From Pyrenochaeta sp. MPI-SDFR-AT-0127 (Eukaryota > Ascomycota > Dothideomycetes > Pleosporales > Cucurbitariaceae): a stretch of 64,000 bases of DNA. Of this stretch, positions 22,721 through 33,700 are shown piece by piece. How positions within the stretch are numbered: the first letter of the stretch is position 1; each line of letters opens with the position of its first letter. Under the pieces are notes generated by a model, which saw only the letters and a list, made by a program, of their open reading frames with translations, searched no databases and had not been told where the DNA came from. The position numbers were made by a program, and so were the translations under genes. The stretch lies in NCBI GenBank assembly GCA_020747015.1, contig JAGTJM010000001.1, forward strand, positions 496,001 to 560,000. The letters run 5' to 3'.

Positions 22721-23740
22721 TCAACCCCAGCCCCACCAGTACTTGATGGTGTCGCCGAAGGTCGCCTGGCCTGATTCTCTTCTCTTCATGCGATTTATCC
22801 GCTCTTCGATGAATGTCTCTTCGACTTGTTTCGCCATGCCTGTTGATGCCCTGAGTTCGCCCAGCACGGCCATTCTCTCGAGCTCCTGCTCTGCAGGTGG
22901 TAACGTAGCGAGCTTCTTCTCGTATTCTCTCCGTGACTCTGGCTTGATTTGACTCCAAATTCGGGTCTCATCGTCATCGGTCAGCTTGCTACCTTCTGGT
23001 GTGGACGCGGTTGGAGATGTTATGCCGCCCATTGCCCTCGCAACATTGCCTTTTGACAAGACGCTTTCAAACTTTGGTACTGGCCTCCCCTCCTCCTTGG
23101 CTGTCTCAATCTCCTTCTCTTGCGCTAGCATCTGCTGATACAGCTTATCCGCATGCATCTGTATTCTCTCATCCTCTTCCGCCGTTCGTGCATCCATCGT
23201 CATATAACCTAAGGCCTTCAAAAACTTGCTCTGCATATCATAACATCGATTAAACCTCCGAGACTCTGCATTACACATTGTCCCTGCTGACCACCAAGTT
23301 GTGGGATGTCTGAAGCACTCAAACTGCTCCAGATACTCTAGAGCGCAGTTCTCCATCGCTACCCGCCCAATGGAGGCCTTGCGGTCGTTGTATGCGTCTA
23401 CGAGATCGCGCAAGCGGTCTTGCTCTGATTTGCCCCGGTCGTTGAGGACATCCTGGGGGGTATAGCCTTTCCAGAGATGTGCGTAGCGGCCATCTTGGAA
23501 TTGCGACTGTGGGGGGACAAATGGTTTTTCTGGCTCTGATTGTGCATGCGACTGAGACTGCGATTGTGATTGTGCTTGTGCTTGTGTGGGCGTTGAAGGC
23601 TCGGTGGGCTTTTCTTTTGGAGCGGACGGTAATGATGGCCTGGGGCCGGTTGGGGCTTCTTTTTGGAGGAAGTCGCGGAGTGATGGATCAAGTTGGTCTT
23701 GTGCGTTCGAGGTGGTCCCGCTGCTCCAAAGCCAGCCCAT
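22721..23740 (-). CDS. Large twin-CX9C (CHCH-type) protein
   Basis: Single-exon minus-strand gene, 339 residues from the ATG at 23740 (MGWLWSSG). Further upstream frame is ignored because MGWLW is a natural start. A Gln/Ser-rich repeat (QAQSQSQSQS) lies at about residues 52-66. The core is a perfect twin CX9C: C132-x9-C142 and C156-x9-C166. This is the hallmark of small proteins imported into the mitochondrial intermembrane space and oxidised by Mia40. Family members are often about 100 residues; here a long charged, helical C-terminal region of about 170 residues follows, ending in YWWGWG. Mitochondrial location is therefore an inference. I do not recognise the exact orthologue. It is divergent from the AME1-like gene, with 216 bases between the starts. 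Confidence 0.8.
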   Translation of the reverse strand: MGWLWSSGTTSNAQDQLDPSLRDFLQKEAPTGPRPSLPSAPKEKPTEPSTPTQAQAQSQSQSQSHAQSEPEKPFVPPQSQFQDGRYAHLWKGYTPQDVLNDRGKSEQDRLRDLVDAYNDRKASIGRVAMENCALEYLEQFECFRHPTTWWSAGTMCNAESRRFNRCYDMQSKFLKALGYMTMDARTAEEDERIQMHADKLYQQMLAQEKEIETAKEEGRPVPKFESVLSKGNVARAMGGITSPTASTPEGSKLTDDDETRIWSQIKPESRREYEKKLATLPPAEQELERMAVLGELRASTGMAKQVEETFIEERINRMKRRESGQATFGDTIKYWWGWG

Positions 23741-23956
23741 CTTACACAACCGTATACAGGCGTGGTAGCAAAAATTTGGAAACGTATAGACGAATCGGAG
23801 TGTGTGCGGGGAGTTTGAGTGAATGTTTCCCGCAAGCCCAAGCTTCAGCCTCACGTGCTGGGCGGCGCTAGCGCGTCCCGCGTCATAACAGAGGGCCAAA
23901 CCCCAACACGCGGCCACGATTGACCTTTTACCCCAATTGTTACGCGCACCATCACT

Positions 23957-26091
23957 ATGGCGCCCATCGGTCTGTACCTCTTGAGAATTATCATGCTCCA
24001 GGTTCTCAGCTAACATACCCTTAGATCGCCGCGAGCATCGACAGCAACGCGTGCGCGGCGCTGGGTACGCCCTATCTCCCCAAGACCACATGTATACACC
24101 CTAACATTGCCAGGCCGTCCTCTGTGCAAGCGTCTTTCGGCTTCAACTTCGGTGCTCTCGGCGCCCAGCCTACAAAGCAATCTTCTCTCCCACCCCCAAG
24201 ATCATCGCGTCGAACACCCATCCAAACCACACCTCGAGGCGCACACGGATCAGTGTCGCGGCATCGAAGCGCGTCCGTTCAGCGCAGCGGCAGCTCGAAC
24301 CGCACAAGTGCCCCGAGAGACCAAACCGTAACCCCGCAGTTGGGCAAGAGGAAGCGGGGTTCAAGACAAGCACAACCGGGTGCAGACGAAGGCGAGGACG
24401 ATGAGCTTAGCCCCGATCGCGAGGAGACTGTCCGCTCGATTGAAAAGAGCCGAAGGGTCGTGAGCACAATCTCGCCTATTCGCGAAGAAATCGATGATGT
24501 ACCTGATGAGCTATCAATATTGGACGAGGGCGGGAGCTCTGTGAGGAAGTCGTTTATGGACATGTCAGCAGTCATCAATGGCACACCCGTGTCAGTGTTA
24601 GCGAAGAAGCGGGCAAGTTCTGGCGAGTTGCCGCGAAGAACACCAATTGCAGATAGGATTGGGAACATGTCAGTGACTTCGCAGCATTCCATGTCGCGAA
24701 GATCCAGATCCAAATCCACAAATCCTGGACCGACAACACCTGCACTATTACAAAATGGGCGCCCAAGACGGCCATCGGCATCACGATTCGGAGCCGAATT
24801 CAACACGCCAGGCGCTCTCGTACCGGCAGAGGAGAGCGATGACGAGCTATCGCCGCCACAAGTCATCGGGAGCACACCACGCATCGTTATGAAGGAGCAA
24901 CAATTACCATCCGCCACACAGAACGCTGACGAGGTGGATGTAGATGAGCTGTCTTCACCATTACAGCCAACACCAGTTCAAGAAACATCAGCCACACTTG
25001 AAGAGCAACCAGCACACCAAGCCAGTATAACGCGGCTAACTAAACGTGGTAGACCTCCGCGGGTAATAGATGAAGGAGAGAATCAACCTGTCGTGTATGC
25101 AGCACCAGCTCGACCTGCTCAACGAGGCAGGCCGGCCAACGCAGTCCAGTCTAAGGAAGCTGGGATTGAAGCAACGCCAATTACACGAAAGCCGAAGAAG
25201 AGAAGGCGCACGAGAACAATCATGGAAGAGGAGGACGTTAGTGAGGCGGACGAGCTTTCGCCCGAGACTGCAAAACATGAGAAGACAGTGGTAGAAGTCT
25301 CTGATGCAGGAGAATCGAGTGAATATGAAGAACCCGAGCTTGAGGAGGTGCCAGAACCGACGCCTCAACTCATCAGGAGACACCAATCCCCCAAGCAGCT
25401 ACAGCGCCCTACCAATTTGACTGAAAAGCCGCCGCGCCAGCGTCAAAAGTTCACCGGGCCCAAGCATGCCATCTCCGTGATGCGCATTAAAGGCTCCACA
25501 GTGCGAGGCATCACAGTCGCAGACACGACTCGCACGATACTAGAAGAAACGATTGATTATCGCCTCAACAGGATGGCTGAGAAGTTACAGAGCTCTTCGG
25601 ATTCCTCGCAACGGAAGGATTTGCGCAGTGAGATCAATCTGTCGCTGTCGTTCAAAGAAAGCCTGAACGAGAAGCTCCTCGACTTGCAAGATGCCAACGA
25701 CATCCTCAGCACCAACTTCAAGAAGATGAAGCTCTTCAAGCGCGACAATGCTGAACTCCGAAAAGACATCCTCGGCCTTCAGAACGCTAGACAGGAGGTT
25801 GCGCTAGAGCACGATGATGTTCAAGCTGACTTCGAAGCCGAGAAGGCGAGGGTCGAGGCGAGGAACACGCTCAGTACAAATATGTTTGATATCGAGGCTG
25901 CAATTCAGAATGGCCGTGAAAAGGCGCGGAAAGAAGGCAGGGAGAATGAAGGGCCAGAAATTCCTTTAAGTATGTTGCTTGAAACGGTGGGTAGGAATGT
26001 TGGGTCTTTTGGGGGTGGCTTATTAGACAATATGAAGGCGTTCAATGGGGTTTTGGAGAGGGCTGCAGGTTGGCTGGAAGGACGAGCCTAG
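23957..26091 (+). CDS. Candidate inner-kinetochore AME1/CENP-U protein with AT-hooks
   Basis: Three exons: 23957-23969 (13 nt), 24025-24064 (40 nt) and 24114-26091. They close to 676 residues beginning MAPIDRREHRQQRVRGAG. Without these mini-exons the long frame has no ATG, and both introns have CTAAC branch sites. The N-terminus has a basic RVRGAG motif followed by SFGFNFGALG. The middle is disordered and repeats D-E-L-S motifs. Two RGRP AT-hook-like cores sit near residues 328 and 354. A conserved C-terminal region (about 440-676: ISVMRIKGSTVRGITVADTT, then a coiled coil) is what I recall of the fungal AME1/CENP-U domain. That would place it in the COMA/CCAN complex at centromeres. AT-hooks would add DNA binding. 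The family call is moderate; the gene structure is firmer. Confidence 0.72.
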
Positions 26092-26915
26092 GCCTGTGTT
26101 TCCGGTACTTCAAAGATGGCGTTTGGATACGAGATGTTTTCATGAGCGTTTACCACTCTTGCACAGGAGGAGGCTGAAGGGATACCCGGCACTAGTGCCA
26201 CAATTCGACATGACTTTATTGCAAATGCTTGTCTTGCTCTCTGTGTTGTCTCTGAAACAGCCAGGCTGGGCAAGATAACAAATGCTTTCACAATCAGCAC
26301 CATGTGGTACACTATCCGAGGTCTCCACATGCGCATTTTGGCACACCAAAACGGGCGCGTGAGACTCCGAGGTCGGCTAGCGCCCGCATCAAGCGATGCC
26401 ATCATGTCCACATCGCGTCATCATGCCGCATCGCCGTAGACCAGGCTGCAACCTCACGTCTTGTTCATTCCCAGGAGAAACGGGTACACACAAACCTGCC
26501 TTTGGCGTCGCTAAGTTTCACGTCGTCCTTGTTTCTCATCGTCAATCACTAGCCTCCCTGCGCCCACCCAATCACGCATACAGCACCCGCACCCCGCAAT
26601 CCGGCTGATCGTGTATTGTCAACCGTCTCGCCTTCCGCAGTATGCGCGACCGTTGGGACTTTGAACACCATTCCCGTGGTTCTAGGCATTCTGTTTGATA
26701 TCCTCTCTCTCGCCTGTGACTCCAAACTGTAATGCGTTCTAGAGACATCATTTGAGTGTAAAAGCGGACAAGATATCCGAGGCTTTACATCCATTTCGCT
26801 TGTGACGTCTATCACGAGATCTCGGCACATTACCAACCTAAGAACAAGGGGCATAGCTCTTTGACGTCACAAACAACCGCACCATTGACTGCAACCGGTC
26901 ATCTTGACGCTCAAC
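26092..26915. other. Intergenic, no supported gene
   Basis: 824 bases holding the AME1-like 3' end and the next gene's promoter. Small open frames overlap each other on both strands and have no recognisable features. Confidence 0.6.
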
Positions 26916-28421
26916 ATGACCTGCCAGAGTAGCCTGGACATGGGTCGTCCGAGTACACCAATGGGTTCCCCATCAACGCACAAGACCACTCTGAGCTCCA
27001 TTCCATCACCCAAGGCATCCCTCCCATCTCCCAAAAAATCTCTTCGCAATCCATCGAACAAGCATTGGGTTCAAGAACAACAAAGAAAGACTTTTTTATA
27101 CCACTTGAAGCTGTGGTCGCTTTTCCACGACTCGAGCCCATATTTCCATGGCAAGATTAGCCTCTTCCCAGACTCTCAAGTTGGGTCAGAGATAGGGTTG
27201 AGCAAGTCTGTTGCTTGTATTCTTACGGACACGGCCTTCACAGACGCGAGGAAGCGAATAGTCATCCGTCTGTTCCCACCACAGAAGGACTCAACGTACA
27301 AGAGACGAGTTTCGGGTCACACTAAGCGGCACGACTCAATGGATTTATTTGGATCTGATCTGAACTTTAGTGAATGGCAACGAGCTGTGCCAGACAGAAC
27401 GAAGAATGAAGGCACTCATGAGCCCTCCTTGCCCTCAAACGGCTCTGCGAATGGGTACTACAAGCTAGTAGTAAGATGCGGCGCGGGCTGGATTTCGGCC
27501 CGCGAATATTTCAGCAAGATCTACTTCACACACCTCGAAGCGCAGAAATTGAACCCACGCACGTATATGCGAAATGTGGATCAATCCCTTACAAACCGCT
27601 CCCTACTACTTGGGCAGCCACCGAGCGAAAAGGACAGTGTCACTGTTCAGCCTCTATTTCATCCCTTCCGTAGATTACCATCAGAACTCCAGGAAATGAT
27701 CCTCACGATAGCAGCTGGCCACACGAGGGCCTATAATTTATGTTACGATTCTCACCTGGTTCATAACAGCAAGAGGAAGAGTCCATCCCCAATATCTCTC
27801 TCCATGATGTTCCAGATTTCAAAGGCAACCAACAAGCATCTCATTCCATATATATTTCATAGTACAGATTTTCACTTTGGTCTCACAGGGTTCACAAATT
27901 TCCTCTGGCAAGCTGGACCTGCCAATCGCCCTGAGATCAGACGTCTCACATTCCACTTCGGTAAATTAGCCCTACTGCACTGCGTCCGCTGGTTAGCTCC
28001 CGACCCCGTCTTTGAACTCCTGGAACCCCCCGTCGTCACGAGTCCACGCTCGTTGCAATTCTTCTGGCGCTGCCAAATCCAGGACCTCGTTCGGGACCTC
28101 GATTTACTCACTCTCACAATCAACCTAAAGGGTGTACCGCCAGAAGATATCCCGATGGTGATCCACATATTGAAGAATGCGTTCGGGAGCTTAGAACGCC
28201 TTTTGTTTGTGGACACGGACAAATATGGGAATTCGAAGAAAGTTGAGTTTGATGATAAGACGAAGGAGTTGTTGGGCAAGCAGAGCTGGAGAGAGATGTG
28301 CAGAGGATACTTTGAGAGACACCGGATACACCAGTACTTCTTGAAATGGGAATTGCTGAGAGTGGAAAGTGATGAGTTTGAAGGCTTGATGGACGATGAT
28401 AAGGAATTCTTCGTGTGTTGA
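26916..28421 (+). CDS. Fungal protein with F-box-like motif, function unknown
   Basis: Intronless frame of 501 residues from the ATG at 26916, the first true ATG of the frame. A Ser/Pro-rich N-terminus (SPKASLPSPKKSL) is followed by a folded, Trp/Tyr-rich region. An F-box/2EXR-like opening, FRRLPSELQEMILTIAAG, lies at about residue 250, followed by many aromatic and Leu-rich segments as in the large fungal families of F-box-like proteins. If the motif is genuine, the protein could act as a substrate adaptor, but no Skp1 contact can be proven by eye. No signal peptide or membrane segment is seen. The coding frame is long and clean, so the gene is likely real. Confidence 0.7.
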   Translation: MTCQSSLDMGRPSTPMGSPSTHKTTLSSIPSPKASLPSPKKSLRNPSNKHWVQEQQRKTFLYHLKLWSLFHDSSPYFHGKISLFPDSQVGSEIGLSKSVACILTDTAFTDARKRIVIRLFPPQKDSTYKRRVSGHTKRHDSMDLFGSDLNFSEWQRAVPDRTKNEGTHEPSLPSNGSANGYYKLVVRCGAGWISAREYFSKIYFTHLEAQKLNPRTYMRNVDQSLTNRSLLLGQPPSEKDSVTVQPLFHPFRRLPSELQEMILTIAAGHTRAYNLCYDSHLVHNSKRKSPSPISLSMMFQISKATNKHLIPYIFHSTDFHFGLTGFTNFLWQAGPANRPEIRRLTFHFGKLALLHCVRWLAPDPVFELLEPPVVTSPRSLQFFWRCQIQDLVRDLDLLTLTINLKGVPPEDIPMVIHILKNAFGSLERLLFVDTDKYGNSKKVEFDDKTKELLGKQSWREMCRGYFERHRIHQYFLKWELLRVESDEFEGLMDDDKEFFVC

Positions 28422-29025
28422 GACGATGGGATATATCTAGTGTGGGGCAGGCTTAGAAACTCAGACCCTGTGGTGCGCATGAGTTACGATAATGAACACC
28501 TTCGACGCTTGTAGGACGATTACTTACTTTTGGATGACCGATAGTAGACGGTGGGAGTGGATAGGAGCACATCTATGCATGTAACTTGTTCCCAATGTGG
28601 GGCACACAAATGGCGAGGCACTATCGATAGCTATCGTGCCCCCCTTGGTTTCGACACCTCAAACCTCGACAATGACATGATATAACCACTTTCATACGTC
28701 TCTCTATGTCTCATTCTCAGAGCCAACATCATAGTCAGCATCCCATTCTCACTGGTGTCTATTTGGTCTAGCTTTCCAAGACACGTCGTTCCTGTTGTCT
28801 TTGCGACTTTCATAGCAGGCTCTCTTTGTTTATCTTTCGTCCAGTTTTGGTCCACCCAAACACCACTTCACACAACAATACAGATTTGGCACGCGATTTT
28901 TCGAGTCATTCAAACGTTGCGCAAGTCGCAGCATACGGCTGCGCGACTCAGCTTTGCATCGCTCACGTGCAAACCAATCCCGAAAGCCTGCAACCAAAAT
29001 CTTCCCAAGTATCAACAATCAAAAT
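28422..29025. other. Intergenic, no supported gene
   Basis: 604 bases of 3' and 5' flanking sequence between two plus-strand genes. A CT/T-rich stretch near 28790-28860 is consistent with a promoter or leader. Confidence 0.6.
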
Positions 29026-30789
29026 ATGGCCACTACACCGAAGCCCGTTACGTGCAAATCCTGCCACCGGACCCTGGCCACAATGTCAGAAGGTGGACTT
29101 GTCCCCGCCATCTCGTCTGACAACCACGGATGCAGCACATGTCAATTGTTCGGCAAGCTTTACGAGAACAGGCAGGCCGCCGACGAAGCATATGAGCCGC
29201 TCTCGAATAAAGGTGACAAGCATCGCGGTAAACAAGCTGCCGTGATGAATGTTAACAAAACGCACATGATCCTGGATAATTGGTTAATCAGCGTTGAGGC
29301 GCCTGGTGCTCAAGAAAACGAGCAACCAGACGAAGCAGCCGAGCACAAAGGCCATGAGGAAGCCAAGGAGCCAAAGGATGGGGCCCAGTTGCAACGTCAA
29401 GACATGAAACGGGTGCGCCCACACTCACCAGCCAGTCAAGATTCCAAGGCTCATAATACCCTGAAGGAAGAGGTGGAAGGAAGTCCGTCACCACATGCTG
29501 CCACACAATTTCTACAACGACCATCGCCCAAGCGCTCACACAGCATGACATCCCTTCCAGGGCGTAAGCGTATCAAGTTCTCAGACTCGGTCGAATTCCG
29601 AGATGACTATAGAAGTTACCTTGAACTAAGTCGGTCCCGGAAAGAGTATGTACCTGGCCGATATGCGCCGCCCGAAGGAGGATACCTAGATACTAGTGGT
29701 TCTGAGCAAACATTCCCCAAGTTTACAGGTGTCAAAAAGGTGAGAGGGGAATGGGTGCAAGTCCAAGAAAAGAATGAGAAATGCCCGAGCAGTCGGATGA
29801 AGCGAGCAACTCAGCCCAACAAACTGCAGCCCCTAGAAGAGAATACTGCACAGCAAGAGATGAATGGAACTTCTCAAGATACCCTGCACCAAAGTGAGGG
29901 TGTCACGCTCAGCACTCGTGCGCTTAGATTGGCGGAGAGAAAGAAAAGGGCATCAAGTGCAGAGGCTCTACAGAACATGGGAGTTGAAGTAGCGCAAAGG
30001 GGAAGACGGAGATTGCTAGAAAGGGTGGAGAATGTAACCCTGGTGTCTTCAACCAATGCGGCTCCCATCGGGGCGATGCTTGATTCGGGGGAGACTCATG
30101 ATCCAACCAATAAACTTAAACATGTAACACAAGGCAATGGAACAGACACCGAGGTGCATGATCAAGGGACGAAAGACGCTCTAGAGCCATCTATGGAGAA
30201 TGCAACGGCTACCACAACAGCCAGAGAAGCCCAGGAATATGCCAAGCCAGGGACCAGTGAGTTCCAGGACAAGCACTGCTCGCAAGAGGGAAGTACCTTG
30301 TCTGAAGTGCATGACCATAGCCAAGCTAGAAGTGCCCCAGAAGATTGTAGGGCCAGGAGTCACGATGTGAATGAGGAGGCGGATCAGCTGGACACTGCTG
30401 TTCAGGTAAAGCTTGCGCAAAGTGGGTCTCCTACAGGGACCTCAAAGCAACCATCGGGGAAAGTCCACTGCGCAAATTCTCCGCGTACCAATGAGATGCC
30501 AAGTATATGTCGGCTCCGCAACTCAGTTGCCTTCACAAACAAGGCGACTGCAAAGATCACGCGAGAAGTTCTTCAGCACGGTCATAGGCTCCACACCGAA
30601 GACTCCTCGGAGCACAACCCCAACGACGTGAAGCCTGCTTTACTCAAGGACCAGGTCACTGCAATCATCATTCAAGAAGGACAGGGCCACGAGAGAAAGG
30701 AGAAGGATCCACCCAGATTGCACATGAATCATTCCTGTGTGGTCGAACGACAGGACTACCCCACGAAAGCAAGCCACAAGGGTACATAA
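29026..30789 (+). CDS. Hypothetical disordered protein with N-terminal CxxC pair
   Basis: Intronless frame of 587 residues, started at the ATG at 29026 (MATTPKPVTC). Two CxxC pairs lie close to the N-terminus, C10/C13 and C36/C39, a spacing that could bind one zinc ion. The rest is strongly hydrophilic and low in complexity, except for one well-ordered stretch at about residues 185-245. That stretch holds RKRIKFSDSVEFRDDYRSY, a YVPGRYAPPEGGYLDTSG segment and KFTGVKKVRGEWVQV, and is the part most likely to be conserved. I recognise no family. It may be a nuclear protein with a small zinc module (inference). A second plus-strand frame overlapping its 3' end is a shadow. Confidence 0.6.
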   Translation: MATTPKPVTCKSCHRTLATMSEGGLVPAISSDNHGCSTCQLFGKLYENRQAADEAYEPLSNKGDKHRGKQAAVMNVNKTHMILDNWLISVEAPGAQENEQPDEAAEHKGHEEAKEPKDGAQLQRQDMKRVRPHSPASQDSKAHNTLKEEVEGSPSPHAATQFLQRPSPKRSHSMTSLPGRKRIKFSDSVEFRDDYRSYLELSRSRKEYVPGRYAPPEGGYLDTSGSEQTFPKFTGVKKVRGEWVQVQEKNEKCPSSRMKRATQPNKLQPLEENTAQQEMNGTSQDTLHQSEGVTLSTRALRLAERKKRASSAEALQNMGVEVAQRGRRRLLERVENVTLVSSTNAAPIGAMLDSGETHDPTNKLKHVTQGNGTDTEVHDQGTKDALEPSMENATATTTAREAQEYAKPGTSEFQDKHCSQEGSTLSEVHDHSQARSAPEDCRARSHDVNEEADQLDTAVQVKLAQSGSPTGTSKQPSGKVHCANSPRTNEMPSICRLRNSVAFTNKATAKITREVLQHGHRLHTEDSSEHNPNDVKPALLKDQVTAIIIQEGQGHERKEKDPPRLHMNHSCVVERQDYPTKASHKGT

Positions 30790-33700
30790 GCGACCCCTGA
30801 AGCCCACAAAGCCTAGGCTTCCTCAAACGCTGCAAGCCTTGCGCAACATCCCACCGCTACCGCACTGTAGAACCCTGCATCTATCCTCGACAGAATATTG
30901 TGCCGTGGAGATGTGTGGCTGCGGATCACCACGTCTGGAGATCGCAAGGCTTGGGGATCGACAAATCTGGGGATTTCGTATGTCATGCGAGTCATGGCAT
31001 GGCCTGATGTTTCGCAAAGCAAGGCCCCAGCCTGGTTCTGAGGCTAGCGACATTTTTCAACCTCGATAATTTGATGACTGGGACGTGGGATCCACTTCCA
31101 ACTTGTGGTACGGCCGGGCGGCTTTTACCGTGTTTTGCCTGTCACACTACGGAGCTCCTGTCCGAAGGGCGTCCAAAGGCGACGCATGGGGCTTTGTTGA
31201 GGACAGTGCAGCTGTCCAAATCGATAGATTGCGTTTAACCCCCTCTACATCAGAGCATAAAACGCATCATCATTACAGTAATGGGCGCATATCTGTCTCG
31301 TGTCACACAAGAGGACATCTTGCGGCTGCTGTACCTATGCCAAGCTCAACTGCGAGTCGACTAACTTCTCGTGTTCGCGGTGGGCCTCGTATGAGATTAT
31401 GGGGTTCTGCTCCTCTGTCTTCTACCATTTCCCCCTTCAAATCCGGTTCTAGAGTCCCATTCAAAGAATCAGAACAACGATTTCTTTCCCAACAACCATT
31501 TCGCGGAAGGGTTTTAACACTGAGAAGCTCACTTGTATCCATGGTAAGTAGGAGCAGGATAGATATATTTCCAAATATAGTAGGATCGATCGCAGCGGAT
31601 AGGCGAATCCGCCACTGTTGTTTTGGGTAAGCCGCCTTGTGACATGCCTACATGTACATGTGGCTTCGGCGGTATACAAAACGGGCTCGTTAATTTTAAG
31701 TTGAGGAACGCGCCGGCTAGCCTGCGCCCGAAATTCTGGTCGACGAGACATGCTGTAGCGAAAAAGCTCCCCCTGTATATACGTGTTCCTAGGCCGCTGT
31801 TATTGCAACCGGGTCAATCAAGGTTCTGCTGTACGTATGTAGCAGTAGCGGTACCATTCAGAGCTTATTAAGACTCCTACTTTTGAGTTCACTTTTTGTC
31901 AACCGCCATCGTGGGGAATAGGTGCGGGCTAGACGCGTAAGTCTAGACTTGTGGTGGCCTTTGTCCACAATGTGTTGCTTGAAGCTGGCGCTTGCTGAAC
32001 GTACGAATGTAACACTGCAAGGTTTATCTTCTAACATTGACATCCAGCACACTTATGACACACTCTACGCATACCCCAGCCCTCTTTCCCGTACTGAGAT
32101 TTGCGAAGCATCTTCAAAATGAGTTTGATTCTCAACGGGTTGGAATCTGGGCTCTTTCGCAACGGCCTGCTGGGCCGTAGGTAGGTCTCAATTCATGCGG
32201 CACAGTAAAGACTAATGTCAAACGTTATGGAACCATCACTATTGGGAACTCTATTGCGCTGTATGCTTTCCTCGTCGGCAATATCACGTGCTTGCACTGT
32301 TCAAACCATTCCTCAATGTTCAGTGCCTGTACAAATCGATCTTCTCGATGTTCCTCTTTGCAGCGAATCTTAATTACTTGTGAATTTTCAACATCATTTA
32401 CGATTGCATTTGGTATATTTGCAATAGGACAGTAGAATATAGCATATGTCTCTATAGTCTCCGGGGTGCTAACGTTGAACGTGTAAGTAGCTGTCTCTTA
32501 TCCTTTATTTTTGGACTAGAGAAGCTAGGCGATGCATGAGCAGATTCATAGCAGGAACTGGCGTTGTCTTCACAGCTCAAGATGTTCTGCAAAGACAAAC
32601 CGCATCTCTCTGAGCTGGGCCGGCTGAGTGGACCGCAGCCGCTATGCAGAGGTGGCATGAAAGGCGTGCTTCACCACTTCCTATTTATTTATTTTTGGCA
32701 AGATGAGAGTTTGAAAAGATTTGCCAAGTCTCATGTTCCATCACGAAGATGTGATCGACAAGGCGCTAACACAGCACGATCAAGAGCTCTCCTCATCATA
32801 CCTACGCTATTTCGCCTAGCCACGTGCTCACTGAGATGGCGAGGCACGGACTACCGATTCGATACTTCCGTATCCGGATCGATCGTTCCAGGCTGCCGGT
32901 ACCGAGGTGATCAAGGAATCCTCCCCCGCCCTATTCCGCCGATCTGACAAGCTGTAATGCAGATCAATTCTCCCATCATAATAGTATGGAAACCCGTGCC
33001 AGTTGTAGTCACGCAATCGGTCAGCCTCGGCAGCGCATAGTGCTACACCGGAGATACCAAATAATCAAGTAACAGTATTCGAAAGGGGGAATCGAGAAGA
33101 GCGTTTGAGGCGTCTCACCCGAAGGTGGCTTGCTCAACAATGTTGGGTCACGGTGGCTAGGGCCGACCTCGGACCACATCTCCTGAGCCTATCGTGGCTA
33201 TCGTGGCGGTGAATAGAGTCGCGAGCTCTGTAGGGCTCCTTGGCTGCATGGTCTTCGTGTTCACGGGGAATATCGAGATGGGGCGATTTCAGCCGACAAA
33301 ACGTTCGACTCCCGCATCTCGATAGGACTACAAGTCCGCTCCAATCCATATGTACACGCCACACACCTGCGCATGGCACAGCCCTATGCAATAGCGGAGC
33401 GTTACGACGCTTCTGAATCCTCCTCATCTGCCGAGTTGAAGATTGTGATCTTCATATTTTTTTCAGCGTCGAGGTTATCGTGGACTCCGCGCCAGCTTGC
33501 CGACGGCACCATATCGGCAAAGTAATTTGCTAATCGCTTTTCATGATTCATCCAAGAAAACAGTAATCAGCTGGCATAGTCTTGCCTCACTCACGAGGTG
33601 AGCACGTTAAACATGCATTAGTCTCTGACTTGGTGCTGCCGTCGGTGTGGACCACAAGGGCTGAGGATGAACGTGGCAATCTCCTTTTCACAACCCCCGA

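Noticed and set aside
31085..31630. 181-codon plus-strand frame in the gene-poor stretch
   Set aside because: Its translation is Ser/Arg-rich without a domain or convincing start, and opposite-strand frames overlap it equally well.
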